DNA of 64,000 nt from JANXQG01 sp963780045 (lineage in GTDB: Bacteria; Planctomycetota; Planctomycetia; Pirellulales; Thermoguttaceae), in the NCBI GenBank assembly GCA_963780045.1, contig CAVZZZ010000005.1, positions 1,116,001 to 1,180,000 of the forward strand, read 5' to 3'. The notes beneath the pieces were generated by a model. That model saw only the letters and a list, made by a program, of their open reading frames with translations, was not told where the DNA came from and searched no databases. Each line of letters begins with the position of its first letter. Position 1 is the stretch's first letter. A program made the translations under genes and the position numbers. Below, piece by piece: positions 52,517-62,123 of this stretch.

Positions 52517-53194
52517 ATGGCAGACGTCTCATCCAGGGCTGCGCCATTCGCTGGGCGAACTGACTCCCCTTCGGGGCACGCACTCTCTGCATCTCGCCTC
52601 TCTGCGAACGACCTGGGCCACTATTTCGGCTCCGCGATGTCGGCCTTGTTATTCGCCACGGCCATCTTTCTCGTCTGGCGTTGTTTGGCCATCGCATTTG
52701 CGAAGCCAGTGCCCGCAATCATCATGATCTTGACTGCCGCGCTTCTGGCGGGCCTGGCGTGGCTTGCTCGCGTTTCCGCCACGCGGCGCGCATCAGGAGC
52801 CGCGATCGCGCAGGTTCCACCATTCGTCGGCCGCATAACCGCGAGTCCGAAGATCGAAGGCGGCGAGCCGACGGAGCCGGCGGCCGACGTAATGCAGCAA
52901 CTCACGCTCCGCACGACCGCCGAAGGTGGCCAGGAGCTTTCCGGCTGGCTCCGTATGCCCGTGGCCGTCGGGCAACGCTCTGGCACGCTGCACGTGGCGT
53001 TTTGTCCGCCGTTTGAACAGGCTCCCGACGTTCAGGTGGAGGCTGTGTCGGGCCCGACATGCCGGATCAAGGTGACAGAGGCGATGCCCTACGGCGTGCG
53101 CATAGAAATCAAATTTGACGCTTCGGCGGCTAACGAGGAAACCGTGCTTTTGTCGTTTTTTGCGGCAAACGAATCGGGAGAAAGAAGGCCATGA
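52517..53194 (+). CDS. hypothetical two-helix membrane protein
   Basis: 225 aa from ATG 52,517. A Ser/Ala-rich N-terminus is followed by two adjacent membrane helices (SALLFATAIFLVWRCLAIAF and VPAIIMILTAALLAGLAWLA). The C-terminal soluble domain of about 110 residues (GRITASPKIEGGE..., SGTLHVAFCPPFEQAPDVQVEAV) is predicted to be beta-rich. No family recognised. Its stop overlaps the start of the next gene by four bases (ATGA), implying coupled translation. Confidence 0.5.
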   Translation: MADVSSRAAPFAGRTDSPSGHALSASRLSANDLGHYFGSAMSALLFATAIFLVWRCLAIAFAKPVPAIIMILTAALLAGLAWLARVSATRRASGAAIAQVPPFVGRITASPKIEGGEPTEPAADVMQQLTLRTTAEGGQELSGWLRMPVAVGQRSGTLHVAFCPPFEQAPDVQVEAVSGPTCRIKVTEAMPYGVRIEIKFDASAANEETVLLSFFAANESGERRP

Positions 53195-53815
53195 AGCGCG
53201 TGCGACGCATGATCCTAGTCCTGGTGCTCGGTGTCATTGTTGTGTGCGCCGGTTGGTATTTAACACTCTCCGCGATCAACAATGCGAGAACTTCGCGAAA
53301 CATCTCGCGCGGCGTCTACGTTACGGTTTCGGACGAGACGACGCGGATCACTCGGCCGCTGCGGAAAGATGGCTATGTCAATTACCTTGCGGCATTAAAT
53401 GCTCGCGCCGCGGAAGGAGTGACGCCGGAGAACAACGCCGCCGTGCTCTTCTGGCAGGCCATGGGACCGAATGCAATCAAGCCTGAAATGCGGACCCGCT
53501 ACTTTGAGATGTTGCGGATGTCCACGCCGCCGATTCAGGGCAACTATTTTCTGATCTTGGACAATTACGCGAATTGACTAGACGCTGGTTCGGTCTCCGA
53601 CCAAAGGGGCGAAGCCATGCGGCGTCCTTGGTCAAAGGAGGAGTTTCCCGCGATTGCCGGGTGGCTCGCCGCCAATGTCAAACCGCTGGCGCTTTTAGTC
53701 GAATCGTCGAAGCGTCCTAGTGGTTTGTCCAATTTGACTTTACTAATTCACTACATCCTGATATTTTGCCGAACTGTTGGACCGTTGGTTCTCTCGGCAA
53801 TACAAGGATGTAGCC

Positions 53816-54999
53816 ATGAAAAAGGTGTTCGTTGTTCGTTTGATGGATAGGGAGCGGTTGGAACTTGACGGTTTGGTGCGCAGGGGAAAAGCATCGGCGC
53901 TGACCCTTGCACGCGCTCGGATTCTGCTCAAGGCGGACCAGGGCAAAGATGGCGCTGCGCAGACCGATGCCCAGATCGCGGAAGCCCTGAGCGTCACCCC
54001 CAAGACAGTTTTCAATGTTCGCCGACGATGGGTGGAGGATGGACTGGAGGCCGCGCTCCGCCGCAAGAAACAGGCATGCCCGTCTCGTTCACGCAAGCTC
54101 GATGGCGCGGCCGAGGCGAAACTGGTGGCCGCTTGTTGCGGTCCTGCTCCGAAAGGAAGGGCGCGCTGGACATTGCGAATGCTGGCCAGCAAGCTGGTCG
54201 AGTTAGAAATCGTGCCTTCCATCAGCCCGGAAACGGTGCGTGGCACGCTTAAAAAAACGCGGTTAAGCCTTGGCTGAAACAGCAATGGTGTCTTCCGAAG
54301 AAGCATGACGGAGAATTCGTCTGGCGGACGGAAGATGTCCTCGAAGTCTACCACCGCCCGTACAGCCCTCAATTTCCCGTGATCTGCATGGATGAAGCCA
54401 GTAAACAACTCGTGGGTGAAGTTCGCCAGCCGCTGCCGATGCGCCCCGGTCAACCGTTGCGATACGACTCGGAATACGAACGCCTGGGCACGTGCAACAT
54501 CTTCATGTTTGTCGAACCACTTCGTGGCCACCGGCACGTCCGCGTCACAGCGAGACGAACTCGGGTGGACTGGGCCTACGCCCTGCGCGACCTCTTGGAC
54601 GAGAAATATCCGACCGCGGAGCGGGTCATCCTCGTCATGGACAACTTGAACACCCATTCGCCGGCGTCGTTCTACGAAGCCTTTGCGCCGAGCGAAGCGC
54701 GGCGATTGACGGAACGCCTGGACATTCATAACACACCCAAACACGGAAGCTGGCTGAATATCGCCGAGTGTGAATTGAGCGTGCTCGGACGGCAATGCTT
54801 GGCACGCCGAATCGACGACGCCCAACGCTTGGCCCATGAGGTCGCCGCTTGGGAAACCGACCGAAACCTTCGTGCCACACGGGTCAACTGGCAATTCACA
54901 ACGGACGACGCCCGCGTTAAACTGCGAAGTCTGTATCCCGAGTTCGTTCGCCAAGATGAACACGACGATCCCTGCGTTCCGTCAAAGGTCTATAACTAG
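53816..54999 (+). CDS. IS630 transposase (copy 2), -1 frameshift
   Basis: The same protein as in copy 1. The upstream frame runs from ATG 53,816 to TGA near 54,277, with the HTH. The downstream frame carries the DDE domain and ends at about 54,999. A7 at 54,251-54,257 is the slippage site. The final codons are SKVYN before the TAG; the nested element begins just after the stop, so the transposase gene is still complete and may be active. Confidence 0.85.
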
Positions 55000-55000
55000 T

Positions 55001-56863
55001 CCCTAGCCAAGCGAGCCCGGCGTGGTGTCTCTGATGCGTAAGACACAAAAACCCGAAAACCTTCGGCGTTTTTTGGGGTTGAATGGGTGTTAACAAAACC
55101 ACAACCCAACGCACGGAGGTTTTCGAGTGAATTCCAAGATACGCAAACAAATCGCACAACGCAAGCGGGAGGTAGCCCGCCGCTTGGACAAGAATATTAA
55201 CCGTGGCTGTGACCGGCCCGTCATGACGGCGTCTAACATCCATTATGAAATCGCCGATCGCGCGGGCCACGGCCGCCGGCGGCATCGGGGCCATGCACTT
55301 GCTGGTCGGCAAGCTCGGACTCGCCGAGGCGATCGACCGCCATCTCGGCCTGTTGAAACTCCACTTCCCCTACCACGACAGCGACCATGTGCTCAACATT
55401 GCCTACAACCTGCTGGCCGGGGGCCGGTGTCTGGAACACCTGGAACTGCTCCGCACGAACGTCGCCTACCTGGACGCCCTCGGCGCCCGCCGCATCCCCG
55501 ACCCTACCACGGCCGGCGACTTCTGCCGCCGCTTCGACGAGGTCGCCATCCTCCGCTTGCAGTCGATCTTCAACCGCATCCGCTGCATAGTCTGGCGGCA
55601 ACAGCCCAAAGCGTTTTTTGAGCAAGCCATCCTGGACGCCGACGGCACGATGGTGGAAACCACCGGGGCGTGCAAAGAGGGCATGGAGATCAACTACAAA
55701 GGGCAGTGGGGTTATCATCCGTTGGTCATCTCTTTGGCCAACACGGGCGAGCCGCTGTTCGTGGTCAACCGGCCCGGCAATCGGCCCAGCCACGAGCAGG
55801 CGGCTTGGTATTTCGACTGCTCCGTCGAACTGTGCCGCAAGGCGGGCTTCCGTAAGATCCTGCTGCGGGGCGACACCGACTTTACGCAAACCGAATACTT
55901 GGACCGCTGGGACGGGGAGGATGTGCGGTTCATCTTCGGCATCGATGCCACGAAGCAGTTGTACGAATTGGCGGAGAAACTGCCCGCGGAGGCCTGGAAG
56001 GTGCTGCGGCGGCGGGTGAAGCACCCCGTCAAGACGAAACCGCGGCAGCGGCCGGAGAACGTCAAGCAGCAGGTGATCGAGCAACGCGAGTTCGAGGACG
56101 TGCGTACGGTGAAGGAGCATGTGGCGGAGTTCACCTACCAGCCCGGCAAGTGCGAGAAGGCCTATCGCATCGTGGTGGTATGGAAGGAACTGGAAACCTA
56201 CCGCGGACAGAAGAAGCTCCTGGAGACGGCGCGTTGTTTCTTCTACATCACCAACGAGGACAAAAAGCCTGTTGAGCAGGTCGTCTTCGGGGCCAACGAC
56301 CGTTGCGGCCAGGAGAACCTGCTGGGGGTGCAAAAAGATGACGTGCGGTCGCTGACGGCTCCCCTGGATCGCCTGCTGTCCAACGGGGCATACATGGTCA
56401 TGGCCTCGCTGGCTTGGAGCTTGAAAGCGTGGTCGGCGTTGCTGCTGCCGGAAGAGGGACGCTGGCAGGAGAGGCACCGCGAGGAGAAATACAAGTTGCT
56501 GCGGATGGAGTTTTCCACGTTTCGGCAGGCGATGATGAATATTCCGGCGCAGATCCTTCGCACGGGCCGCAAGATCGTTTTCCGCTGGATGGCATGGAAT
56601 CCGTGGCAGCAAGTGTTCTTCCGCCTGTTGGACCAGTTGCATCGTCCCTTGAAATGTTGAGTACGAACCCATGAAGCCGGAGTCCGGATGCTCCGGTCCG
56701 CCGCCACGCCAAACCGCACCCGAGGTGCAAAGGAGTCTGAGATGAAAACGCAAACAATTCGAGAGTTACAAACCAGTGCCTGCGGCACCGGCCGCTGGCG
56801 GTGTCGCCCTACGCGGCGAGCACAAATCGACTGCGAACACCATCGGGGCTCGCTTGATTAGGG
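55001..56863 (+). mobile_element. IS1380-family-like insertion sequence nested in IS630 copy 2
   Basis: The terminal inverted repeats are CCCTAGCCAAGCGAGCCC on the left and the reverse complement CCCTAATCAAGCGAGCCCC on the right. The flanking direct repeat is ACTAGT (54,995-55,000 and 56,864-56,869). That sequence occurs once at the same place in IS630 copy 1, so it is a 6-base target duplication at a palindromic site. Element length 1,863 bases. Confidence 0.87.
55127..56660 (+). CDS. IS1380-type DDE transposase, frame break near 55,260
   Basis: GTG 55,127 begins MNSKIRKQIAQRKREVARRLDKNINRG. One extra base near 55,260 (GCGGGCC where GCGGCC is expected) shifts the frame to ARATAAGGIGAMHLLVGKLGL. 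Catalytic regions include AILDADGTMVETTGACKEGMEINYKGQWGYHP and ILLRGDTDFTQTEYLDRW, the two Asp-containing strands. The SLANTGEPLFVVNRPGNRPSHE block is characteristic of the IS1380 family. About 510 aa when joined. It moves the element by cut-and-paste. Confidence 0.82.
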
Positions 56864-57930
56864 ACTAGTAAACTCGATTTGGACAAACCACTAGTTGGTA
56901 CCATCCGCAGCTCTGCGGAGACAGTGATGAGGGTAAGCTGCTGGACGCATCGCTGGACCATCTTAATCTGTCTCGCGACGTGGCTCGAGCGCTCGTGGCA
57001 CGTGCAATGCTGCGGCTCAAAGCAGGCCAAGTAAACGAGTGCTGGGCGGACCTGCTGGCATGTCACCGCTTGGCGCGCCTTATCGGCCAGGGACCGGGCA
57101 TTATTGACGGGCTGACCGGCGTAGCATCCGACGGCCTCGCCTGCCAGGGAGATCAGGCATTGCTCCAGCATGCGCGGCTTACCGCGGCTCAGGCGGAAAA
57201 AATGCGCGACGAACTCGCCAAACTGTCTCCCTTGCCCAAAATGGCCGACAAACTCGACGTTTCAGAACGCTTTGTGTTCCTGGACCTGTTGGCAACGTGC
57301 GCCCGCCAGGGTTTCGACTCCCTGAGCCTTTCCAAGAGCAGCCCCGCGAAGGCGACGGTCACATCTCTGGACGAAAGAGCGCGTGCGTCGCTCGATTGGG
57401 ACGTTATGCTGCGTATGGGCAATTCGTGGTTCGACCGCATTGTAGCGGCCAGTCGCAAGTCCACGCGGAGCAAGAAGTTGGCCGAAATCGACAACCTGGA
57501 GAGGGAGCTGAAGGCTCTATCGGCTAGCAACAGCGATCCGAGAACGATAGCTGTGTCGTTCCTTCTTGACAGGCGGTCCGAACTGATTGGGAACATTTAT
57601 ATTTGTCTGATGCTGCCGGCGCTTCTTGCGACCATTAACGCTGAGGACCGCGGCACAACACAAGAGGAGTTGATCGAACTGGGATTTGCGCTGGAAGCGT
57701 ATCGAGCCGATCGCGGTTCATTCCCGCAGCAACTTGATGACCTGGCGCCGCGTTACGTCGCAAGATTACCAACCGACGCATACGCCAACGATGGCGCGTT
57801 GCATTACCGCCGGCAGGGATCTGGCTATCTACTCTACAGCGTTGGCCGCAATGGCCGCGACGACGGTGGCCACGGCATAAAAGAAGGCCCAGATTGGGAT
57901 GACTTGTCGGTGCGAGTGCCTTAATCGACT

Positions 57931-59940
57931 TTACGCACTCCGCCGCACGTCCTCGAACTGAATCTGGTGCAGCCGGCGATAGAGTCCGCAGCGCTGCATC
58001 ATCTCCTGGTGCGTGCCAACGTCCACGATCCGTCCGGACTGCATGGCCACGATGCGGTCGGCCAACGAGAGGATGGCAAGGCGGTGAGTGATGATCACGG
58101 TCGTCCTCCCGCGGGCGAACTCCTCCAGCACCTCCTGGATCGCCTGCTCGCTTTCCAGATCGACCTGGCTGGTCGCCTCGTCGAGGATCAGGATCGCCGG
58201 GTCGCGAAGGATCGCGCGGGCCAGCGCAATCCGCTGCCGCTGCCCGCCGGAAAGCCGGCCGCCGAGCGTGCCCACGACCGTTTCATAACCGTCGGTTAGC
58301 TCGTTTTCGATAAAGCGATGGGCGTGCGCGCGTCGGGCGGCCTCGATGACTTCCTCGCGGTCAGCCTGCGGACGGCCGTAACGGATGTTGTTGTAGACCG
58401 TGTCGTCAAACAGCACCGGCTCCTGCGTCACAAGGCCGATCTGTCCGCGCAAGTCCCGCAGCCGCATCGCCCCAAGCGGGACGCCGTCGAGACAAATCCG
58501 CCCGGCGGTCGGATCGGCGAAGCGCGGGATGAGATTGGCCAGCGTCGACTTGCCGCAGCCGTTGGGACCGACGATGGCGATTGTCTCGCCGAAGGGAATC
58601 CGCAGCGTCACGTCGTCCAGCACACGCGTGCCCGGCTCGTACTCGAAACAGACGTTTTCCAGCGCCAACTCGCGGCGGTACCGAGGGCAGGGCAGCGGGT
58701 TCTTCGGGCTGCGGACGGTCGGCTCGCGGTCCAGCCGCGCGAAGACGCGGTCGCTGGCCGCCACGCCGCATTGCAGCCGGCTGAAAATGTCCGAGAACTT
58801 CCGCACGGGATCGGCCGTGCCGAAGAGGAAGCCGTAGAACAACAAGAGCGTGCTGATGTCCAACGGCCGCGAGGAAAGCGGAACGCCCAAGAGGCTCGTT
58901 TGCCCCTTGAGCACCAGCCACGCCCCGGCCAAGAGCGCCAGGCTGATCGTGAGGATGCCCATGATCTCCGTTAGCGGATGCGAAAGCGAGTCGTAACGGG
59001 CGATCTTCATCGACTTGCGGTAGTAGTCCTTGGCGCGGAGGTGGAACCGCTTCCGTTCGTATGATTCGTTCGTAAAAGCCTTGACGATCTTGATGCCGCG
59101 AAACGTCTCTTCTAGGACGTTGAAAATCTGCACCATCTGTTCCATCGCCCGGCGGTTCGCCCGCTTGAGCATCTTGCTCAGCCAGCGGATGGCCAGGAAT
59201 GCCAGCGGAGCGACAACCAGCGAGAGCAAGAGCAGCCGCCAGCATACCAGCGCCGCACCCACCAGGCAGGCGATCATTTTCAACGGCTCGCGGACCAGCT
59301 TGCCGAAGAAAGTTTCCACGCCGTTACCGATGTTGATCGTGTCGTGGGTGAAGCGGCTCATCAGGTCCGACGAGCCTTCGTTGGTGAACGTGCCCAGGTC
59401 CAGCCGCAGCGTGCGGCGGTAGAACAGCTTGCGGACGTCGAAGGCCACCAGGTTCGCCAGCCGCGAGACGAGGATGTCGTTGGCGATCATCATTCCCGCC
59501 TTGGCCACCGTACCGGCCAAGAGCACAAGGACTACGAGCACGAGCGTCTGAAACGGATCGCCCGGCAGCCAGCGGTCCAGCCACGGTTTCACCCAAAGAT
59601 ACCGGTCGCGCGCAACTTGTTCGTTGTCGCGCCTCTTTTGCAGACTGGAAATCGCTGCTTCGAGCTTCGGGTCCTGTTGGGCCGGCGCTTGGGCGAGCTG
59701 CGCCTGTCCGGACGCGATTTGGCCGTCCAACTCATTGATCGTCTGCTGGCTATGAACGATTTCGTCGGCGACCCAGCCTTGGATCGACTTGCCTTCCAGT
59801 ACGACCTTGACGAAGGGGAACACCGCCCCGATATTCCCACCCCAGAGCACGGCCACGCCCAGCGCGCTGAGAATGGCGCCCGCCAGGGTAAAGCGGTAGC
59901 GGCATGCCCGGCGGAGGACGCGGCGGAAATTATTGCTCAT
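57931..59940 (-). CDS. ABC exporter, fused membrane and ATPase domains (MsbA-like)
   Basis: 669 aa. An N-terminal membrane segment (TLAGAILSALGVAVLWG) is followed by an unusual soluble insert of about 80 residues with coiled-coil character (HSQQTINELDGQIASGQ...), then the remaining helices of an exporter membrane domain (DLMSRFTHDTINIGNGVETFF, ETFRGIKIVKAFTNESYE). The ATPase has Walker A GPNGCGKST, Q-loop VTQEPVLF, signature LSGGQRQRIALARA, Walker B ILILDEATSQVD and H-loop THRL. A homodimer probably exports lipid, lipopolysaccharide core or another amphiphile. The insert between helices 1 and 2 sets it apart from classic MsbA. The frame is intact. Confidence 0.9.
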   Translation of the reverse strand: MSNNFRRVLRRACRYRFTLAGAILSALGVAVLWGGNIGAVFPFVKVVLEGKSIQGWVADEIVHSQQTINELDGQIASGQAQLAQAPAQQDPKLEAAISSLQKRRDNEQVARDRYLWVKPWLDRWLPGDPFQTLVLVVLVLLAGTVAKAGMMIANDILVSRLANLVAFDVRKLFYRRTLRLDLGTFTNEGSSDLMSRFTHDTINIGNGVETFFGKLVREPLKMIACLVGAALVCWRLLLLSLVVAPLAFLAIRWLSKMLKRANRRAMEQMVQIFNVLEETFRGIKIVKAFTNESYERKRFHLRAKDYYRKSMKIARYDSLSHPLTEIMGILTISLALLAGAWLVLKGQTSLLGVPLSSRPLDISTLLLFYGFLFGTADPVRKFSDIFSRLQCGVAASDRVFARLDREPTVRSPKNPLPCPRYRRELALENVCFEYEPGTRVLDDVTLRIPFGETIAIVGPNGCGKSTLANLIPRFADPTAGRICLDGVPLGAMRLRDLRGQIGLVTQEPVLFDDTVYNNIRYGRPQADREEVIEAARRAHAHRFIENELTDGYETVVGTLGGRLSGGQRQRIALARAILRDPAILILDEATSQVDLESEQAIQEVLEEFARGRTTVIITHRLAILSLADRIVAMQSGRIVDVGTHQEMMQRCGLYRRLHQIQFEDVRRSA

Positions 59941-59987
59941 GGAGCGGGGGTTTTAGCAGAATCCGGGCGATGTGCCAAGACAGGAAA

Positions 59988-60052
59988 ATCTCACGCAAAG
60001 GCGCGAGGCGCAAAGCATCGTTTCTTTGCGGCGTGGCGGCTTTGCGTGAGAT
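59988..60052. repeat. TCTCACGCAAAG inverted repeat
   Basis: ATCTCACGCAAAG (59,988-60,000) and CTTTGCGTGAGAT (60,040-60,052) are perfect 13-base inverted arms. It lies just upstream of the ABC exporter gene. Confidence 0.8.
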
Positions 60053-60136
60053 CCGTTGCGTGCGTATCCGGTTTTTGGGCTTAGAGTTGCTGCCTGCAAA
60101 GGGGGGGCATGGCTTGCGCAGGGAAACCATTGGACG

Positions 60137-60151
60137 ACCGGCTAAAGCCGG
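60137..60151. repeat. partial copy of the mutM-type palindrome
   Basis: ACCGGCTAAAGCCGG is the complement of the ACCGGCTTTAGCCGG core in the mutM element. The rest of the element is not clear here. Confidence 0.35.
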
Positions 60152-60172
60152 AACTCCGGCGCATTTCGCGTC

Positions 60173-60432
60173 CTACGGCGGATTCCGAAGCCGTGCCTGC
60201 CGCCTCTTCCGCCTGCGATAAGAAGCCTGCAAGATCGCCGCCGTGCCGACGAGCGCCAGTGTGCCCGGCTCGGGAGTAGCAGCGGCCGGCAAGGTTAGCC
60301 CGAAAATGGTTCCGTAGTTGCTCGCGCCTCCTTCGTTCCTGTGAATGACAACAGCGTTTTGAGCGATTGCGAATCGGCCCTATTCGCGCAAAGGGCAACG
60401 CATATCGCAACCGTAAATGCAAAGTATTTCAT
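60173..60432 (-). pseudogene. collapsed PEP-CTERM protein: signal peptide joined almost directly to a sorting tail
   Basis: From ATG 60,432 the frame reads MKYFAFTVAICVALCANRAD, a signal peptide, then SQSLKTLLSFTGT. After a frame change near 60,330 comes NEGGASNYGTIFGLTLPAAA, then TPEPGTLALVGTAAILQASYRRRKRRQ, a full PEP-CTERM tail, ending at a stop at 60,173-60,175. LLSFTGT and EGGASNYGTIFGLT are the two ends of the repeat in GloVer-type choice-of-anchor proteins, which normally have many repeats in between. It therefore looks like an internal deletion that removed the repeat array and shifted the frame. It is too short for a full gene, so it is probably non-functional. Confidence 0.6.
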
Positions 60433-60681
60433 GCAGGGCCTTTCACCCTCACCCGGAACTAGATGAGACAACAGCGGTTCCAGGCACGACCACGCGAGAG
60501 GGCGAGATCAAGAGTGGGCAAGCGTCGAGCCACCGCGCCAGAACTCGGCTGGGCAAAGAGACGGAAGAACCGAGATGTCGCCGCCAAGCGACCGAATCCC
60601 TGGCCGCCTACGGTACGCATCGGGTGGCCTAATCCTTGCCGCCGTCGCTGCCTCGTAATGAAGTATGCTTGCGTGAAATGC

Positions 60682-61388
60682 TTAACCAGCTTCGATCCTA
60701 CAGACATCAGTCAAGGCTGTCAAGCATTTTGTGAACGCATACAGCCTGGCGTTGCCTTCCTTGCCCACCGCCTTCATCGCGCCCATGCGGTGCAGGCAAT
60801 AGGCGATCCGCTGCGCGGCCCAGCGGCGTACGCCGAGCGACTGAGCCAGGTGGCCCGTATGGAACGGCACGGGCAACGGGCAGCGGACGAGCCGGGCGAC
60901 GTCGGCCGCCGTGCGGAAGCGGTGCTTGCCGTGGATCGCCACGAGCCGCTGGTCTTCCACCTCGTGGTCGTTCGCCCGCCATCTCCGCCTCCGGCCGTGC
61001 CCAGGATAACGCGACTCCTCGATCTCCACCAGCAGCACTTCCAGCGTGAGGCGCGCGTGCGGAAAGACGTTGGTGAAATGGACCAGCTCATCGAAGAGAT
61101 CGAGAATCTGCCCCCGCTTGGGACTCGCGCGGCGGGACACGACATTGCCGCCCTTCGCCGCTTTCTTGACGATCGTTTTGCCCGCCACGATCGGCTTGAC
61201 GACCGTCACCTGGTGCGACTTCAACAGCGTGCGGACCTTGTCGCGGATCGCGCCGCAGCGCCGTGCTGGATTTCAAACAGCCGCCCGCGCGCGACCGCAT
61301 CAATGCGGTAGCCGTCCAGAGAGACCTCATTGCGGGCCTCGCGTCCGGCATAGAGCCGCTTAAGTTCGCGGTGGAGGGAAGTCTCCAT
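60682..61388 (-). CDS. uncharacterised protein, possible PD-(D/E)XK-like nuclease with C-terminal winged helix, frame break near 61,258
   Basis: From ATG 61,388: METSLHRELKRLYAGREARNEVSLDGYRIDAVARGRLFEIQHG. One base is missing near 61,258, and the frame continues AIRDKVRTLLKSHQVTVVKPIVAGKT. Residue order Glu...Asp-Gly-Tyr-Arg-Ile-Asp...Phe-Glu-Ile-Gln resembles the D...ExQ/ExK arrangement of PD-(D/E)XK nucleases. The middle has a conserved-looking FDELVHFTNVFPHARLTLEVLLVEIEE. The C-terminus (GHLAQSLGVRRWAAQRIAYCLHRMGAMKAVGKEGNARLYAF) looks like a winged helix. About 235 aa when joined. I believe this pattern recurs in planctomycetes but know no described function. It lies upstream of the ABC exporter region and downstream of pyrE on the same strand, separated by repeats. 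Confidence 0.6.
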
Positions 61389-61545
61389 GAGAAATCCGAA
61401 AAACCAAATCCGAAATTCGAAGCAAATTCCAAACCCGAACCACGAAACGTATCGTCGGCAGTTTGGGCAGCAAGCTTGAACGCTTTACATGTTTCTTGCT
61501 TCGCATTTCATATTTGTTTCGAATTTCGTGTGTCCTGCTTCGGAT
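61389..61545. repeat. AAATCCGAA-type dispersed repeat region
   Basis: GAAATCCGAA and CAAATCCGAAATTCGAAGCA on the left face CTTCGGATTTC-type sequence on the right, with partial inverted symmetry. It belongs to the same family as 43,788-43,888. It fills the gap between the possible nuclease gene and pyrE. Confidence 0.55.
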
Positions 61546-61546
61546 T

Positions 61547-62107
61547 TCATCCCTCCGGCGGTTTGATGCCGAAATCGCGGATCGTCAGCAGACTCTCCAG
61601 CGAGTATCCGCGCCTGGCGAACGCCTCGCGGCCGCCCTCCATGCGGTCGATGATGGCCACCACGCGGACCACCTTGAGGCCGAACTCCTCGCAACGCTCG
61701 ATGGCCTGCAATGAGGAACCGCCGGTGGTGACTACGTCCTCCACGATCACCACATCGCTGCCGGGCTGGACCGGTCCCTCAAGGTAGCGGTTGGTGCCGT
61801 GGCCCTTGGGCTCCTTGCGGACCATGAAGCCGGCGACCGGCGTGCCGCGGACGGCCGACATCGTGACCACGGCGGCGGTGATCGGATCGGCGCCGATTGA
61901 CATTCCGCCCACCGCCGCCGGAAGCGGCCCGGACGCAACCAGCAGATCGAGAATGCCCTCGGCGACCAGGCGCGCACCTTCCGCGTCCAGCGTCACCTGT
62001 TTGCCGTCGAGATAATAGGAAGCCTGTTTGCCGGAAGCGAGAGTGAACTGGCCGAATTTGAGGGCCTTTTGGCGGAAAAGAGCGATCAGGGCGTTGCGGT
62101 CGTACAT
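61547..62107 (-). CDS. pyrE: orotate phosphoribosyltransferase
   Basis: 186 aa, slightly shorter than E. coli PyrE. The PRPP-binding motif is VVIVEDVVTTGGS. FGQFTLASGKQASYYLDGKQVTL near the N-terminus and FMVRKEPKGHGTNRYLEGP in the middle match the family's orotate- and phosphate-binding loops. It converts orotate and PRPP to OMP in pyrimidine synthesis. The gene precedes the possible nuclease on the same strand. The frame is intact. Confidence 0.92.
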   Translation of the reverse strand: MYDRNALIALFRQKALKFGQFTLASGKQASYYLDGKQVTLDAEGARLVAEGILDLLVASGPLPAAVGGMSIGADPITAAVVTMSAVRGTPVAGFMVRKEPKGHGTNRYLEGPVQPGSDVVIVEDVVTTGGSSLQAIERCEEFGLKVVRVVAIIDRMEGGREAFARRGYSLESLLTIRDFGIKPPEG

Positions 62108-62123
62108 GACAGTGGGGATGAAC

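Larger units (their letters stand above)
53718..56893 (+). mobile_element. IS630-family insertion sequence, copy 2, carrying a nested IS1380-type element
   Basis: The left end starts GTGGTTTGTCCAA after TA (53,718-53,719). The right end finishes TTGGACAAACCAC before TA (56,892-56,893). The interior between the right end and the transposase is interrupted at 55,001-56,863. Without the nested element it is the same length and sequence as copy 1 as far as I can compare. It sits inside a conserved gene. Confidence 0.88.
53191..57924 (+). pseudogene. conserved planctomycete-type protein split by IS630 copy 2 and an in-frame stop
   Basis: The left part (53,191-53,717) starts MKRVRRMILVLVLGVIVVCAGWYL, one membrane anchor, and contains YVTVSDETTRITRPLRKDGYVNYLAALN. 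The right part begins at 56,894. Joining the two at the TA target gives an uninterrupted SSKRPSWYHPQL...LSRDVARALVARAMLRLKAGQVNECWADLLACHRLARLIGQG. I recognise this as a recurrent planctomycete protein pattern, but I know no function. The C-terminal part ends DAYANDGALHYRRQGSGYLLYSVG, resembling pilin-like C-terminal regions. A TGA at 53,575-53,577 also interrupts the left part, with protein-like sequence after it. The gene is therefore doubly broken. Confidence 0.7.

Noticed and set aside
55233..56753. 506-codon minus-strand frame opposite the IS1380 transposase
   Set aside because: The plus frame has clear transposase motifs; the minus frame has none.
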